Shown here: positions 7,821 through 15,586 of the stretch, piece after piece | Position numbering within the stretch: position 1 is the first letter of the stretch | Layout: every line of letters begins with the position of its first letter | DNA from: Chryseobacterium shigense | GTDB taxonomy: Bacteria; Bacteroidota; Bacteroidia; Flavobacteriales; Weeksellaceae | DNA: 64,000 nucleotides | NCBI RefSeq assembly: GCF_014207845.1 | Contig: NZ_JACHLC010000006.1 | Coordinates: 62,001 to 126,000 of the forward strand | Direction: 5' to 3' | The notes under the pieces: generated by a model | The model's database searches: none | Seen by the model: only the letters and a program-made list of their open reading frames with translations | What the model was told of the DNA's origin: nothing | Position numbers and translations under genes: made by a program

Positions 7821-8984
7821 CTAATACTTTCTGATTTTCACGCTGGAAACCCCAAACATTTTTGTTCTTCTTCCCACCTTTTTTAATAAGCCTGTTTCAG
7901 GATTACGTCTGAATACAAATGCATCTCCACTGGCTGCGTTGGCTGCAATTAAGAATTTTCCTGTTTCATCCATATCAAAAACCCTTAACTGTTTACCAAA
8001 AGTAGGCTGATAACCGATATTTTTTAATGTTCCATCTTCCAGGACCGAGAAAATGGCAATATTATTTTCGTATCCCCGGTTGGATGCATACAGAAATTTA
8101 CCATCCGGAGAGATATGGATATCAGAGCTTTCAAAATCCTCTTTGTATCTGTCGGTATGAGTGGCAATTCTCTGAATGCTTTCCAGACTGGAATTTGCAT
8201 ACAGGTAAGCATCAATTGTTCCTGATAGCTCATTAATGCAGTAGGCAAATTTTCCATTGGGATGAAAGGTTAAATGTCTTGGTCCGCTTCCTGAAACGGA
8301 TGATATATAAGGTTGTTGTGCCGCTTGCAGAGGTTCCGTTTTATCACTGTCGAATGTATAAGACCTGATTTTATCTGCCCCGAGATCAGGTAAAAACAGC
8401 TGTTTGAAATCAGGAGAAAAAACAGCAGCATGAACGTGTGATCTATCCTGTCTTTGTTTATTGATGCTTCCTTCCGAAAACTGAAAATTCTGTACATATG
8501 GCTGTATAGTTCCGTTTTCAGATACCGGATATACCGAGACACTGCCTTCGGTATAATTGGCATTAACCAGCCATTTACCGTTTTTATGTGCCATTACATA
8601 AACCGGGTTTTCGCCACCGCTTTTCTGACTGTTTATAAAGGTCAGTTTTCCATCTTCGGGATTGAACGCAAAGCTGCTTACGCTTCCTGCATTGGGAGTT
8701 TTACTTTCTGTACAGGCAAAAACATATTGGGCATCCGGAGATAACGTGAGAAATGAAGGGTTTAAAATTCCTTTTACAGAGGTTACCTTGGATAGTTTTC
8801 CCTTGATGGTATCCAGTTGATACACATACAGCCCTTCAGTTGCTTTATCACGGTTAAATGAGCCAAAAAACACATACGTTTTCTGGGAATATAAATGAAT
8901 GGAGGTTACAAGCAGGATGATGAGGGATAATGTGCTTTTCAATTTTAGGAATGGTTTTTTAAGCTGTTTTATTTGATTGGTCAT
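7821..8984 (-). CDS. Lactonase family protein (seven-bladed beta-propeller)
   Basis: This 387-residue protein has an N-terminal hydrophobic signal (about residues 15-33, LKSTLSLIILLVTSIHLYSQ) and then the 6-phosphogluconolactonase/3-carboxymuconate cyclase propeller. Blade motifs repeat: LSPDAQYVFAC, FSPDFKQLFLPDLGADKIRSY, SGSGPRHLTFHPNGKFAYCINE, ISPDGKFLYASNRG, DMDETGKFLIAAN. The GPRHL and SNRG motifs are typical of the family. The signal peptide suggests an exported enzyme, so a role in the cytoplasmic pentose pathway is doubtful. It starts 2 nt after the upstream stop (operon). Confidence 0.85.
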   Translation of the reverse strand: MTNQIKQLKKPFLKLKSTLSLIILLVTSIHLYSQKTYVFFGSFNRDKATEGLYVYQLDTIKGKLSKVTSVKGILNPSFLTLSPDAQYVFACTESKTPNAGSVSSFAFNPEDGKLTFINSQKSGGENPVYVMAHKNGKWLVNANYTEGSVSVYPVSENGTIQPYVQNFQFSEGSINKQRQDRSHVHAAVFSPDFKQLFLPDLGADKIRSYTFDSDKTEPLQAAQQPYISSVSGSGPRHLTFHPNGKFAYCINELSGTIDAYLYANSSLESIQRIATHTDRYKEDFESSDIHISPDGKFLYASNRGYENNIAIFSVLEDGTLKNIGYQPTFGKQLRVFDMDETGKFLIAANAASGDAFVFRRNPETGLLKKVGRRTKMFGVSSVKIRKY

Positions 8985-8986
8985 TT

Positions 8987-9787
8987 TTACTGTTCTATTT
9001 TGTAATCTTCGGGACTTAAAGACGGCAGCCAGTGCGTCATATCTGAAAAGCGCATGATGTGGAAGCAGTCGTAGCCTCCCAGAAGTTTTTTCTCGGTGGT
9101 CAGGATTAGCCTTACCTTTTTGGGAAAACAGTCGAATTTTGCTTCATAAATGGATAATCCTTCAAAAAAATTATTAAGAATATATGGACTTTTACGGCTT
9201 CCGTCCCCATATTTCAGTACAGATTTAATGATTTTGACCATCATTGAAAAATGAAGGCCGGACAAATTATTATCTCCAAGACGTTTGTATGCATAAGACA
9301 TTTCCTTGTGGGCGGTTATATTGTTGGGACTTTGGATAAGTATCTTTTTAGCTGTTTCTATAGCTTCGCTGTACTGTTTGTCTTCATTAAACTTATATGC
9401 TTTACCTGCCAAACTATCCAGATATGCCGGATTGATTGTACCGGTCTGGATTTTATATCTGGTGAGGCTTATCATTTGCTCTGCAGATACCAGGGTATCC
9501 AGTTTTGCGATCTGGGCCTCAATGTTCTTGAAGTAATAAACGGAATTTTTATCAGTTGATTCACTTAAAGAAACTTTGAATTGGGGAATAATATTTTGTG
9601 CCTCCTCATTTTCAGTGTTATTACTTCTTTTGATTTGAGAGACTTCTATGGGTTTAACTGTACTTTTTGTATTTCCGGCATTATAATTCTGAACTTCTTC
9701 AGGAGTTGGAGGTAACGGTGGAGCTTGTCCAAAACTGAAATTGAATAGAAGGAGAATAAGAAAAGTAAGGGAGTAGTTTTTTGTCAT
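8987..9787 (-). CDS. Exported TPR-like protein, possibly DUF4919
   Basis: This 266-residue protein has a signal peptide (NYSLTFLILLLFNFSFGQ, cleavage after about residue 20), then a Pro-rich linker (APPLPPTPEE). Residues about 130-175 look like one or two tetratricopeptide helices (YKFNEDKQYSEAIETAKKIL). The C-terminal part with LKYGDGSRKSPYI resembles the DUF4919 family of Bacteroidota, though I am not certain. It heads a two-gene unit with the lactonase (2-nt gap). Function unknown. Confidence 0.6.
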   Translation of the reverse strand: MTKNYSLTFLILLLFNFSFGQAPPLPPTPEEVQNYNAGNTKSTVKPIEVSQIKRSNNTENEEAQNIIPQFKVSLSESTDKNSVYYFKNIEAQIAKLDTLVSAEQMISLTRYKIQTGTINPAYLDSLAGKAYKFNEDKQYSEAIETAKKILIQSPNNITAHKEMSYAYKRLGDNNLSGLHFSMMVKIIKSVLKYGDGSRKSPYILNNFFEGLSIYEAKFDCFPKKVRLILTTEKKLLGGYDCFHIMRFSDMTHWLPSLSPEDYKIEQ

Positions 9788-10096
9788 TCTTTATAAATTA
9801 TATAGCGATGCAACTTTAAAATTAAGCAATTCCGTTCCTGGATTTGTCTTTTAGGGTTTTAAAGCTTTTTTATCAGGTTGTCTTTACTGCCTCATGAGTT
9901 TGCAGAGCTGCCAAATATAATACTTCAATTTGGTTTATAACATATTCACCGATCTGAAATTCATTAAAAATTTCAACCAAATATTCTTTATAAAAAGAAA
10001 ATAGAGAGAAGCTTTAATTTCTTACTTTCAGTTATTAAAACATCTCTGCTAAAATTGTAAGAAAGCTCAGTTGATAACTTCTCCCTGTGATGTAAT
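9788..10096. other. Intergenic region without recognisable gene
   Basis: These 309 nt between two minus-strand genes are AT-rich. They should carry the promoter of the exported TPR-like gene at the left end and a terminator for the oxidoreductase at the right. I see no clear hairpin with a T-run, no tRNA and no convincing small reading frame. Confidence 0.5.
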
Positions 10097-10756
10097 CTAT
10101 CCTAGTTTTTCTACGGTTTCTTTTTCGAGATTGGTTAACCTTTCAGACCAATTTTGTAGTGCGGTTTCCCTTTCGTCATCGGTAAGCCGTTCCACAGAAT
10201 AAATGATTTCCGGCTGTAAAACGGTAAAACCCAGAAATTCAAGGATTCCACGGTGTATCGGAAATAAAATTGAGTGTATCTCACCGTATCTGTCTTCGAC
10301 ATAATTTTTTTCAGGACCGCCGGTTGTTACAGAAAGCATTGCTGTTTTTCCTGCTGAAAATCCATTGCTGAAAATTTTACCGTTGTCGTAGAGTTTTCCC
10401 ATTGTAAAAACTTTATCAATCCAGCCTTTTAAAATGGCCGGAACCGAAAACCAGTACAGCGGAAACTGCCAGATCATTATTTCGCACCATTCAATCTTTT
10501 CCTGTTCAGCAACAATATCCGGCATCAATGTAGCGTGCTGTAAAGCAAATAGCTCTTCATCCTGCTGCTTGAAATAATCCGGATTTTTCAGCCGGGTGAA
10601 ATTTTGTTTTCCGCTTACCGGGTGATAATTTTCTTTGTATAAATTGGTAGTTTTAACTTCGTGGCCCTCTTTTTCCAACGTTCTGACAGCGGTATTAAAC
10701 ATTGCTGCGTTGAAGCTTTTTTCTTCCGGATGGGCAAGGATAATAAGTATTTTCAT
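10097..10756 (-). CDS. NAD(P)H oxidoreductase, flavodoxin-like fold (NQO/KefF type)
   Basis: This 219-residue protein opens with a flavodoxin-like strand-turn (MKILIILAHPEEKSFNAAM) and has the family's central motif FPLYWFSVPAILKGWIDKVF (about residues 95-115), which covers the flavin and forms the dimer interface. A glycine-rich loop SVTTGGPEKNY follows. The enzyme probably performs two-electron reduction of quinones using FMN/FAD. It is divergent from an HxlR regulator, a common pairing for quinone- or electrophile-responsive reductases, and an inverted repeat overlaps its promoter. Confidence 0.87.
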   Translation of the reverse strand: MKILIILAHPEEKSFNAAMFNTAVRTLEKEGHEVKTTNLYKENYHPVSGKQNFTRLKNPDYFKQQDEELFALQHATLMPDIVAEQEKIEWCEIMIWQFPLYWFSVPAILKGWIDKVFTMGKLYDNGKIFSNGFSAGKTAMLSVTTGGPEKNYVEDRYGEIHSILFPIHRGILEFLGFTVLQPEIIYSVERLTDDERETALQNWSERLTNLEKETVEKLG

Positions 10757-10789
10757 TTTCTTAAATTTGTACTATAATAAATTGAGTTA

Positions 10790-10820
10790 CAAAAGTATTT
10801 TTAGTACTTTAAACCTGCAA
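10790..10820 (-). promoter_or_regulatory. Promoter of oxidoreductase with overlapping operator
   Basis: On the minus strand TTG (10818-10820) is followed after 20 nt by an exact -7 element TACTTTTG (10790-10797). An inverted repeat AAAGTA (10792-10797) and TACTTT (10805-10810) overlaps the -7 element and spacer, the right place for repression by the divergent HxlR protein. Confidence 0.6.
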
Positions 10821-10855
10821 TAACTATCTAAACGGATAGGCTAAATACAATTGAA

Positions 10856-11245
10856 ATGAAAACAGAATGTATTGGTGATAAGGTAAAACTGAAAGGAAAG
10901 ACCTACCCATGTACGGTAAGCCTTACGATGGATCTGGTAGGCGGAAAATGGAAAACCGTAATACTTTACCATCTGAAAAACGAGGCTAAAAGATATAGTG
11001 AACTTCGTAAAGAACTGGCAACAGTTACGGAAATGACTTTGAGTTTACAGTTGAAACAGCTGGAAAAAGACGGTTTGGTGTCAAGAAAAGTTTTTGGCAA
11101 AAAACCGCCTGTTAAAGTTGTGTACAGCCTGACTGAACTTGGAAAAACCTTTGTTCCTGTGTTGGAAGCCATTACAGAATGGGGCAATCAGGTTGTTCTT
11201 GAAAATGGGGAGTTTATAAATAGGCCGGAAAAAGAAATTAATTAA
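10856..11245 (+). CDS. HxlR family winged-helix regulator
   Basis: This 129-residue protein has the HxlR winged helix: CTVSLTMDLVGGKWKTVIL, recognition helix region TEMTLSLQLKQLEKDGLVSRKVF, and wing KPPVKVVYSLTELG. Cys5 and Cys19 sit at the N-terminus; Cys19 is at the place of the redox-sensing cysteine of YodB/HypR-type members. It probably represses the divergent NAD(P)H oxidoreductase and releases it on oxidation or quinone attack. That target is inferred from the shared 99-nt divergent region and its inverted repeat. Confidence 0.9.
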   Translation: MKTECIGDKVKLKGKTYPCTVSLTMDLVGGKWKTVILYHLKNEAKRYSELRKELATVTEMTLSLQLKQLEKDGLVSRKVFGKKPPVKVVYSLTELGKTFVPVLEAITEWGNQVVLENGEFINRPEKEIN

Positions 11246-11270
11246 ATTTTATAGTGGTAAATCAGGGCTT

Positions 11271-12095
11271 TTATTTTTTCAGATGCTGTTGGAAATAGAT
11301 AAAATGATGCCCAATAGATTTGCTCCAGTATTCCGTATTATGATCGCCCGGCTGGCTGATGAAGGTTGCGGGGATTTTCATGCTGTCAGTCTGATGTTTG
11401 AGATTTACAGAATTTGAATATAGAATATCCTCCGTTCCGCAGTCAAAAATAAATGCTTTCTTAAAATCCGGATGTTGTTTCAATAGTGTTGAGATACTGT
11501 ATTGGTTCCAGTTTACGGTTTTTGAATTGCCGATATTTATTGTCATATCGTTTATCAGCCTGTTTGTCTGCCAAAATTGTTGGCTTACTTTCTGAAAACC
11601 GGAATAATCAATTTCCAGAGCTCCGCTTGTGGAACCTGCTGTATTAAAGTAATCTGAATGTAAAATGAAATACCGCAAAGCTCCGTAACCGCCCATACTT
11701 AAACCGCTGATGAAAATATTTTTGTCATCAATATGGAAAGAACGGTGCACTTTCGGTACTAATTCTTTAAAGAAAAAATCTTCATACCGCGAATTTTTAT
11801 TCACCGGGCTGTTGATGTAGAAAGATGTAAACCCGTCTGGTGTAACGATGATAAAACCATATTGGTCAGCCAGCTTTTGCAGGTCCGTTGTTTGTGACCA
11901 TTGCCCGTAATCCTCGCTATATCCGTGAAAAAGATAAACCAAAGGGTATTTTTCTGTTTCCTTATATGCTTTCGGTTTAAAAACCAGAACGGTATCAGGT
12001 TGTGCCAGGTATCCTGATTTCATAATCCATTTTTCCTGTGCTTTTGATGAAACTGTCGCCAATAATCCAATCATGATCAATAATATTTTGTTCAT
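11271..12095 (-). CDS. Exported esterase, alpha/beta-hydrolase (esterase D type)
   Basis: The start chosen is the ATG at 12093-12095, which begins a standard signal peptide (MNKILLIMIGLLATVSSKA); a start at 12143 would sit inside the predicted promoter. The mature protein has the oxyanion region LFHGYSEDYG, the nucleophile elbow GLSMGG with Ser133, and a late histidine (PGDHNTEYW). This matches the PF00756-type esterases such as S-formylglutathione hydrolase and feruloyl esterase. It is likely periplasmic or secreted; the substrate is unknown. A divergent HxlR regulator adjoins it. Confidence 0.85.
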   Translation of the reverse strand: MNKILLIMIGLLATVSSKAQEKWIMKSGYLAQPDTVLVFKPKAYKETEKYPLVYLFHGYSEDYGQWSQTTDLQKLADQYGFIIVTPDGFTSFYINSPVNKNSRYEDFFFKELVPKVHRSFHIDDKNIFISGLSMGGYGALRYFILHSDYFNTAGSTSGALEIDYSGFQKVSQQFWQTNRLINDMTINIGNSKTVNWNQYSISTLLKQHPDFKKAFIFDCGTEDILYSNSVNLKHQTDSMKIPATFISQPGDHNTEYWSKSIGHHFIYFQQHLKK

Positions 12096-12112
12096 ATTTC
12101 GTATTTTTATTA

Positions 12113-12143
12113 CAAAATTCAGCAAGCAGTTTGTTGTGTGCAA
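12113..12143 (-). promoter_or_regulatory. Candidate promoter of esterase gene
   Basis: On the minus strand TTG (12141-12143) is followed after 20 nt by GAATTTTG (12113-12120), one mismatch from TAnnTTTG. The predicted start near 12107 lies just upstream of the chosen esterase ATG at 12095. Confidence 0.4.
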
Positions 12144-12181
12144 TAACGAACAAAATTGTGAGCCGTTAAAAACAATTGATT

Positions 12182-12559
12182 ATGCGTAAAGAAAATTCCA
12201 CCAATGCAATAAATGAAAAATTTTTGTTTCAGGTTTGTGAGCTGAACTCGGCGATTGCAATGATCGGAGGCCGCTGGAAGTCGCAGATTGTTTATTCTGT
12301 TTCACAGGGAAACAACCGCTTTCACCTGCTGAAAAAAGAGTTGCCGAATATTTCTGAACAGGTCCTGAGCCGGCAGCTTAAAGAACTGGAAATCCATGCG
12401 GTAATTGTCAGAAAAGAAATTCCCGGAACTGTTCCTGCGGGGATTAAATATGTTTTGACTAATAAAGGGCAGGACTTGGTTCCTATTCTGGAAAGCCTTT
12501 GCGATTGGGTAAAAACTTATGCTGAAGGTAAAGAAATCTCCGTTTGTCCGATGTCATAA
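12182..12559 (+). CDS. HxlR family winged-helix regulator
   Basis: This is a second HxlR-type regulator of about 125 residues starting at ATG 12182 (a TTG two codons earlier is less likely). It contains NSAIAMIGGRWKSQIVYSV, the recognition-helix region NISEQVLSRQLKELEIHAVI and the wing PAGIKYVLTNKGQDL. One cysteine (CELNSAIAM) lies at the conserved sensor position and another is at the C-terminus (VCPMS). It is divergent from the exported esterase, which it probably controls. Confidence 0.88.
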   Translation: MRKENSTNAINEKFLFQVCELNSAIAMIGGRWKSQIVYSVSQGNNRFHLLKKELPNISEQVLSRQLKELEIHAVIVRKEIPGTVPAGIKYVLTNKGQDLVPILESLCDWVKTYAEGKEISVCPMS

Positions 12560-12588
12560 TATTTAAGAACGATTCAGCTTTAAAAGGA

Positions 12589-13023
12589 TCAATTATCTTT
12601 TTCATCCTGTTCAAACCCGTCCCGTATGGCGGCTTTGAGTATTTCGATGTTTATGTCTTTCAGAGCCTTGAACTTAATGCAGTATCCGGTCACGCTTGCT
12701 TTTCCGATTTCCTGTCCATATGTTTTAGCTAAGTAAGTTTTATCGCTGATGGTGAGAATATAGATGGAGATTCCTGTTGTATTGGCACTCATACCGATTT
12801 GATAAAATTCCTGGGTTTTTCCACCTGCATACTGCATGGTTTGAAGCCCATATCCGATATTAGGATTGGAAACCGTTTTGTTTTCATCGTTTTTGCCATC
12901 AAGGAACCATAATTTGCAGGCTGGCTTTATTTCCAGAATAATCCGGTGAAGTTCCTGCATATCGCTACATTTGGGTTCGGGCTGGCTGGTGATGTATTCG
13001 GTGATTTGTTTTTGGATGGTCAT
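12589..13023 (-). CDS. DUF1801 / YdhG-like protein
   Basis: This 144-residue protein matches the DUF1801 fold (related to CyaY/YjbR-like domains): an N-terminal helix with MQELHRIILEIKPACKLWF, then NPNIGYGLQTMQYAGGK and a mixed alpha/beta C-terminus ending KALKDINIEILKAAIRDGFE. It is cytoplasmic with unknown biochemical role. It converges with the second HxlR gene (29-nt gap) and is the last gene of a minus-strand row of four. Confidence 0.75.
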   Translation of the reverse strand: MTIQKQITEYITSQPEPKCSDMQELHRIILEIKPACKLWFLDGKNDENKTVSNPNIGYGLQTMQYAGGKTQEFYQIGMSANTTGISIYILTISDKTYLAKTYGQEIGKASVTGYCIKFKALKDINIEILKAAIRDGFEQDEKDN

Positions 13024-13060
13024 GTGGATTCTATTGCTTTTGTAAAGGAATTCAGGAGGA

Positions 13061-13696
13061 TTAATTTACCAATTCAAATTTATATTTTCTTTGGTTACAT
13101 TCCATCTCAAAAATCTGTCCTTTGCTGTTAAGTTTAAAGTTTGTTTTATTGGGAACAAAGTCATCAATTATTTCTGTTCCGTCATAAAAATAATTTTTGT
13201 CAGCTCCATATTTATATTGTCCCGGCAGAATTTTGAATGTTTTATTGTCTGCTTTATCAAGTTTTGAAATCTGCATTCCTCCGCTTACAGGTCTGTAATA
13301 ATAAATATAATTTTTGTCTTTTGCGTACCATCCGTCAAGTGGCTCAAATGTTAAGGGGTCTACATCCTGTGAAAAAGAGCCATTGAAGTATTCTATTTCT
13401 TTTAAATGCCCATTAATTTCTCTCTGAGCTTCAGTTTTTTCGTATAAATGCCCTGTTTTGCTTTTATAAAATTGATTTTTAATGTGGACAAGCTTAATAC
13501 TGTCTTTCGATTCAAATTCTGCTGAGCAGTTGCAACTGTCGGAATGTTTGGCCAAAAAAATGTCATTTGCAGCAAATTGAGATTTTCCTGTTTTTATAGA
13601 TTTATTGTGTAAGGTGTTCTTTTCATTGGTCTGGTTACAGCTTTTCAGAAAGAAAGAAGTGGCTGAAAAAAAAAGTAATTTACTTACTAATTTCAT
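13061..13696 (-). CDS. DKNYY-family lipoprotein
   Basis: Starting at the second Met (13694-13696) gives a 211-residue protein with lipoprotein signal SFFLKSC (Cys20). The C-terminal half carries DKNYY-type repeats: YAKDKNYIYYYRPVSGG and YGADKNYFYDGTEI, the motif that names the family (PF13644). Such proteins are surface or periplasmic with unknown function. It lies 15 nt downstream of another small lipoprotein gene on the same strand. Confidence 0.78.
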   Translation of the reverse strand: MKLVSKLLFFSATSFFLKSCNQTNEKNTLHNKSIKTGKSQFAANDIFLAKHSDSCNCSAEFESKDSIKLVHIKNQFYKSKTGHLYEKTEAQREINGHLKEIEYFNGSFSQDVDPLTFEPLDGWYAKDKNYIYYYRPVSGGMQISKLDKADNKTFKILPGQYKYGADKNYFYDGTEIIDDFVPNKTNFKLNSKGQIFEMECNQRKYKFELVN

Positions 13697-13729
13697 TTTT
13701 TGTTGGATAAACATAGTCGAGTTTGTGTT

Positions 13730-14242
13730 TTAATTTACTTCTTTTATAAGTAAAATTTTATTCTTCAGATACAGGCACCCTCCATTATTGGTTCCAAAAA
13801 TGAGATCAGGATGAATACTTTTCAGGCTGTCAGACTGCTCTAGTTCGGAAAGAGTTTCCTTATCAAGCCAACTGAATGTAAAATGATGCTTTTGGTAATT
13901 TGAAACCGGAAGGCTTGCATTTTGATCGGTTTCCCGTATTTTTTCCATTGTTTTGTCATCAAAATATAGCAAAGCTTCCAGAAAAGAATCGGAAGGGCCG
14001 GGAACTCTTCCTCCTGAATTATCAATAAATGTATATTTAAATTTAACTTTTTCAGGCCTGAATTCTGATAGATTAATCAGTTTTTCAAGCTGATTGATGT
14101 CCGTTGAAATTTCAGTGGTAATATTCTTCTTCTTTTCAGTTTTAACCTTTGGTTCATTTTCAAAATTAACATCATTTTTATTCTTTTCTTTACAGGAAGA
14201 GAAGATTAAAATAATTAAACAAAAAATCAGATTCCGGTTCAT
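13730..14242 (-). CDS. Small hypothetical lipoprotein
   Basis: This 170-residue protein has a lipoprotein signal (LIFCLIILIFSSC, Cys17) followed by a Lys/Glu/Asn-rich linker, then a compact domain with DNSGGRVPGPSDSFLEALLYF. I do not recognise the family. It is in the minus-strand unit between a membrane protein and the DKNYY lipoprotein. Confidence 0.65.
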   Translation of the reverse strand: MNRNLIFCLIILIFSSCKEKNKNDVNFENEPKVKTEKKKNITTEISTDINQLEKLINLSEFRPEKVKFKYTFIDNSGGRVPGPSDSFLEALLYFDDKTMEKIRETDQNASLPVSNYQKHHFTFSWLDKETLSELEQSDSLKSIHPDLIFGTNNGGCLYLKNKILLIKEVN

Positions 14243-14276
14243 TGGTGGGAATTTGTTTGTATTACAGATAACGGTT

Positions 14277-14813
14277 TTATCTGCGTTTATTTATATTGAT
14301 GACTCTTTCTATTCTCGGGCGGTTGTACCGCTGAAGAAAAACAGGATATATATTCAGTAAAATATTTGAAGTCAACAGCCATAAGGATTTAATAATTCCA
14401 AACTTAACTGCTGCAAAAATGTTAAATCCCAGAACGATAATCATGATAATCAGATGCCCCAGTTCATCCTGTTTTGTCCGGTAATAAAGATTCGCTAAAG
14501 CTGCTGCATTTTTTTTTACGGGTTTGGATTTTTTGTTCAGCTTTTCCCAGCCCACAGCAACTAATAGTTTTCGGTAAACATTAATTCCAAGCGATTCGTA
14601 TATTTTTCCCTTCTTTTCCCAGGCTTTTTCCTGGAAGTAGGGCGAATTCAGCTTGCTTTTCATTGTTTCTGTAAAAGTAAGTGTACATGCCATCAGCATA
14701 AAGTTCAGGGCCAGGGCAAAAGAAAAGCCGTCCATCCTGATATAATGGACCAGAGCATAAACCAGCCCAATCGTAATGATTGAAATCAGGGTTAGAGTTA
14801 AGAGTTTTTTCAT
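14277..14813 (-). CDS. Hypothetical membrane protein
   Basis: This 178-residue protein has about four hydrophobic segments (near residues 4-24, 28-48, 119-135 and 139-157) and a lysine-rich cytoplasmic stretch between them. No catalytic motif is visible. It is the first gene of the row that continues with two lipoproteins and the DUF1801 protein. Confidence 0.6.
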   Translation of the reverse strand: MKKLLTLTLISIITIGLVYALVHYIRMDGFSFALALNFMLMACTLTFTETMKSKLNSPYFQEKAWEKKGKIYESLGINVYRKLLVAVGWEKLNKKSKPVKKNAAALANLYYRTKQDELGHLIIMIIVLGFNIFAAVKFGIIKSLWLLTSNILLNIYPVFLQRYNRPRIERVININKRR

Positions 14814-15001
14814 GGAGTTTTTTTATTCAGATTCTATAATGTTTCCAATAGTCCGGAATCTCCATACTTTTTAACAGGTAACATCATAAAAACTGATTCC
14901 AAATTTAATGGAAAATGCTTAATAATCTCTCCTGAAATAATGTGTTTTACAATTTTTCTTTATTTTTTCTAAGATATATTTCACTTTTAGCGGTAAATAT
15001 T

Positions 15002-15436
15002 TTATTTGACAATGCTGTATGTATAATCCTTTAATAGGTATCTGTGGCTTGCTTCTTCAAGATCGGTTCCTTTGGGTTCAGGTATGCCCTGTTGAAGTAC
15101 CGGATCATTTTCATTGGGGATAAAAACAGGGAGATCATTTTTCTCTATGATAGTTCCTGTCACTTTCACGGTTTTCAGATTATTGTCATTTACGTAATAT
15201 CCTTCCGGCCAGCTATCCATTCCGTCCATCCAGATATTTTCTCCATTATCTGTAATCAGTATCGCACCGAGTTTCATATTTACGGTTTGCCCGGTAACGG
15301 TTATATTTTTCCCGATATATTTTTTCAAATCTTTATTTTGCAGATTTTCTTTTCCTGTTCTCTTTATATCTGAACAAGCATAAACGCAAAATATGCAGAG
15401 AATTAAAATTTTTTTTACCGTTAATATCTTTTTCAT
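15002..15436 (-). CDS. Small hypothetical lipoprotein, OB-fold-like
   Basis: This 144-residue protein has a lipoprotein-type signal (ILILCIFCVYAC, Cys21). The mature part KKYIGKNITVTGQTVNMKLGAILITDNG, then LKTVKVTGTIIEKND, resembles small OB-fold domains that start with a strand carrying VTG. Function unknown. It stands alone on the minus strand between intergenic gaps. Confidence 0.6.
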   Translation of the reverse strand: MKKILTVKKILILCIFCVYACSDIKRTGKENLQNKDLKKYIGKNITVTGQTVNMKLGAILITDNGENIWMDGMDSWPEGYYVNDNNLKTVKVTGTIIEKNDLPVFIPNENDPVLQQGIPEPKGTDLEEASHRYLLKDYTYSIVK

Positions 15437-15529
15437 TATTGATGTGTGTTGAGCTAATTTATGTATTCTTATGGAAATATAAGTTAAAATTCATACAACA
15501 TCTGGTATTCTTGCAACTTGCCTTCACTG

Positions 15530-15561
15530 AAACGAAAAAAGAACAGCTATTGACTGTTCTT
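15530..15561 (-). terminator. Intrinsic terminator after M3 peptidase gene
   Basis: A perfect stem of about 9 bp (AAAGAACAG with CTGTTCTTT) is followed on the minus strand by a T-run. It lies about 25 nt after the peptidase stop codon. Confidence 0.65.
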
Positions 15562-15586
15562 TCTATATTTATCACAATTATATTTA

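Noticed and set aside
12095..12143. Upstream start of the esterase at 12143
   Set aside because: That start coincides with the -33 element, and the added 16 residues spoil an otherwise standard signal peptide.
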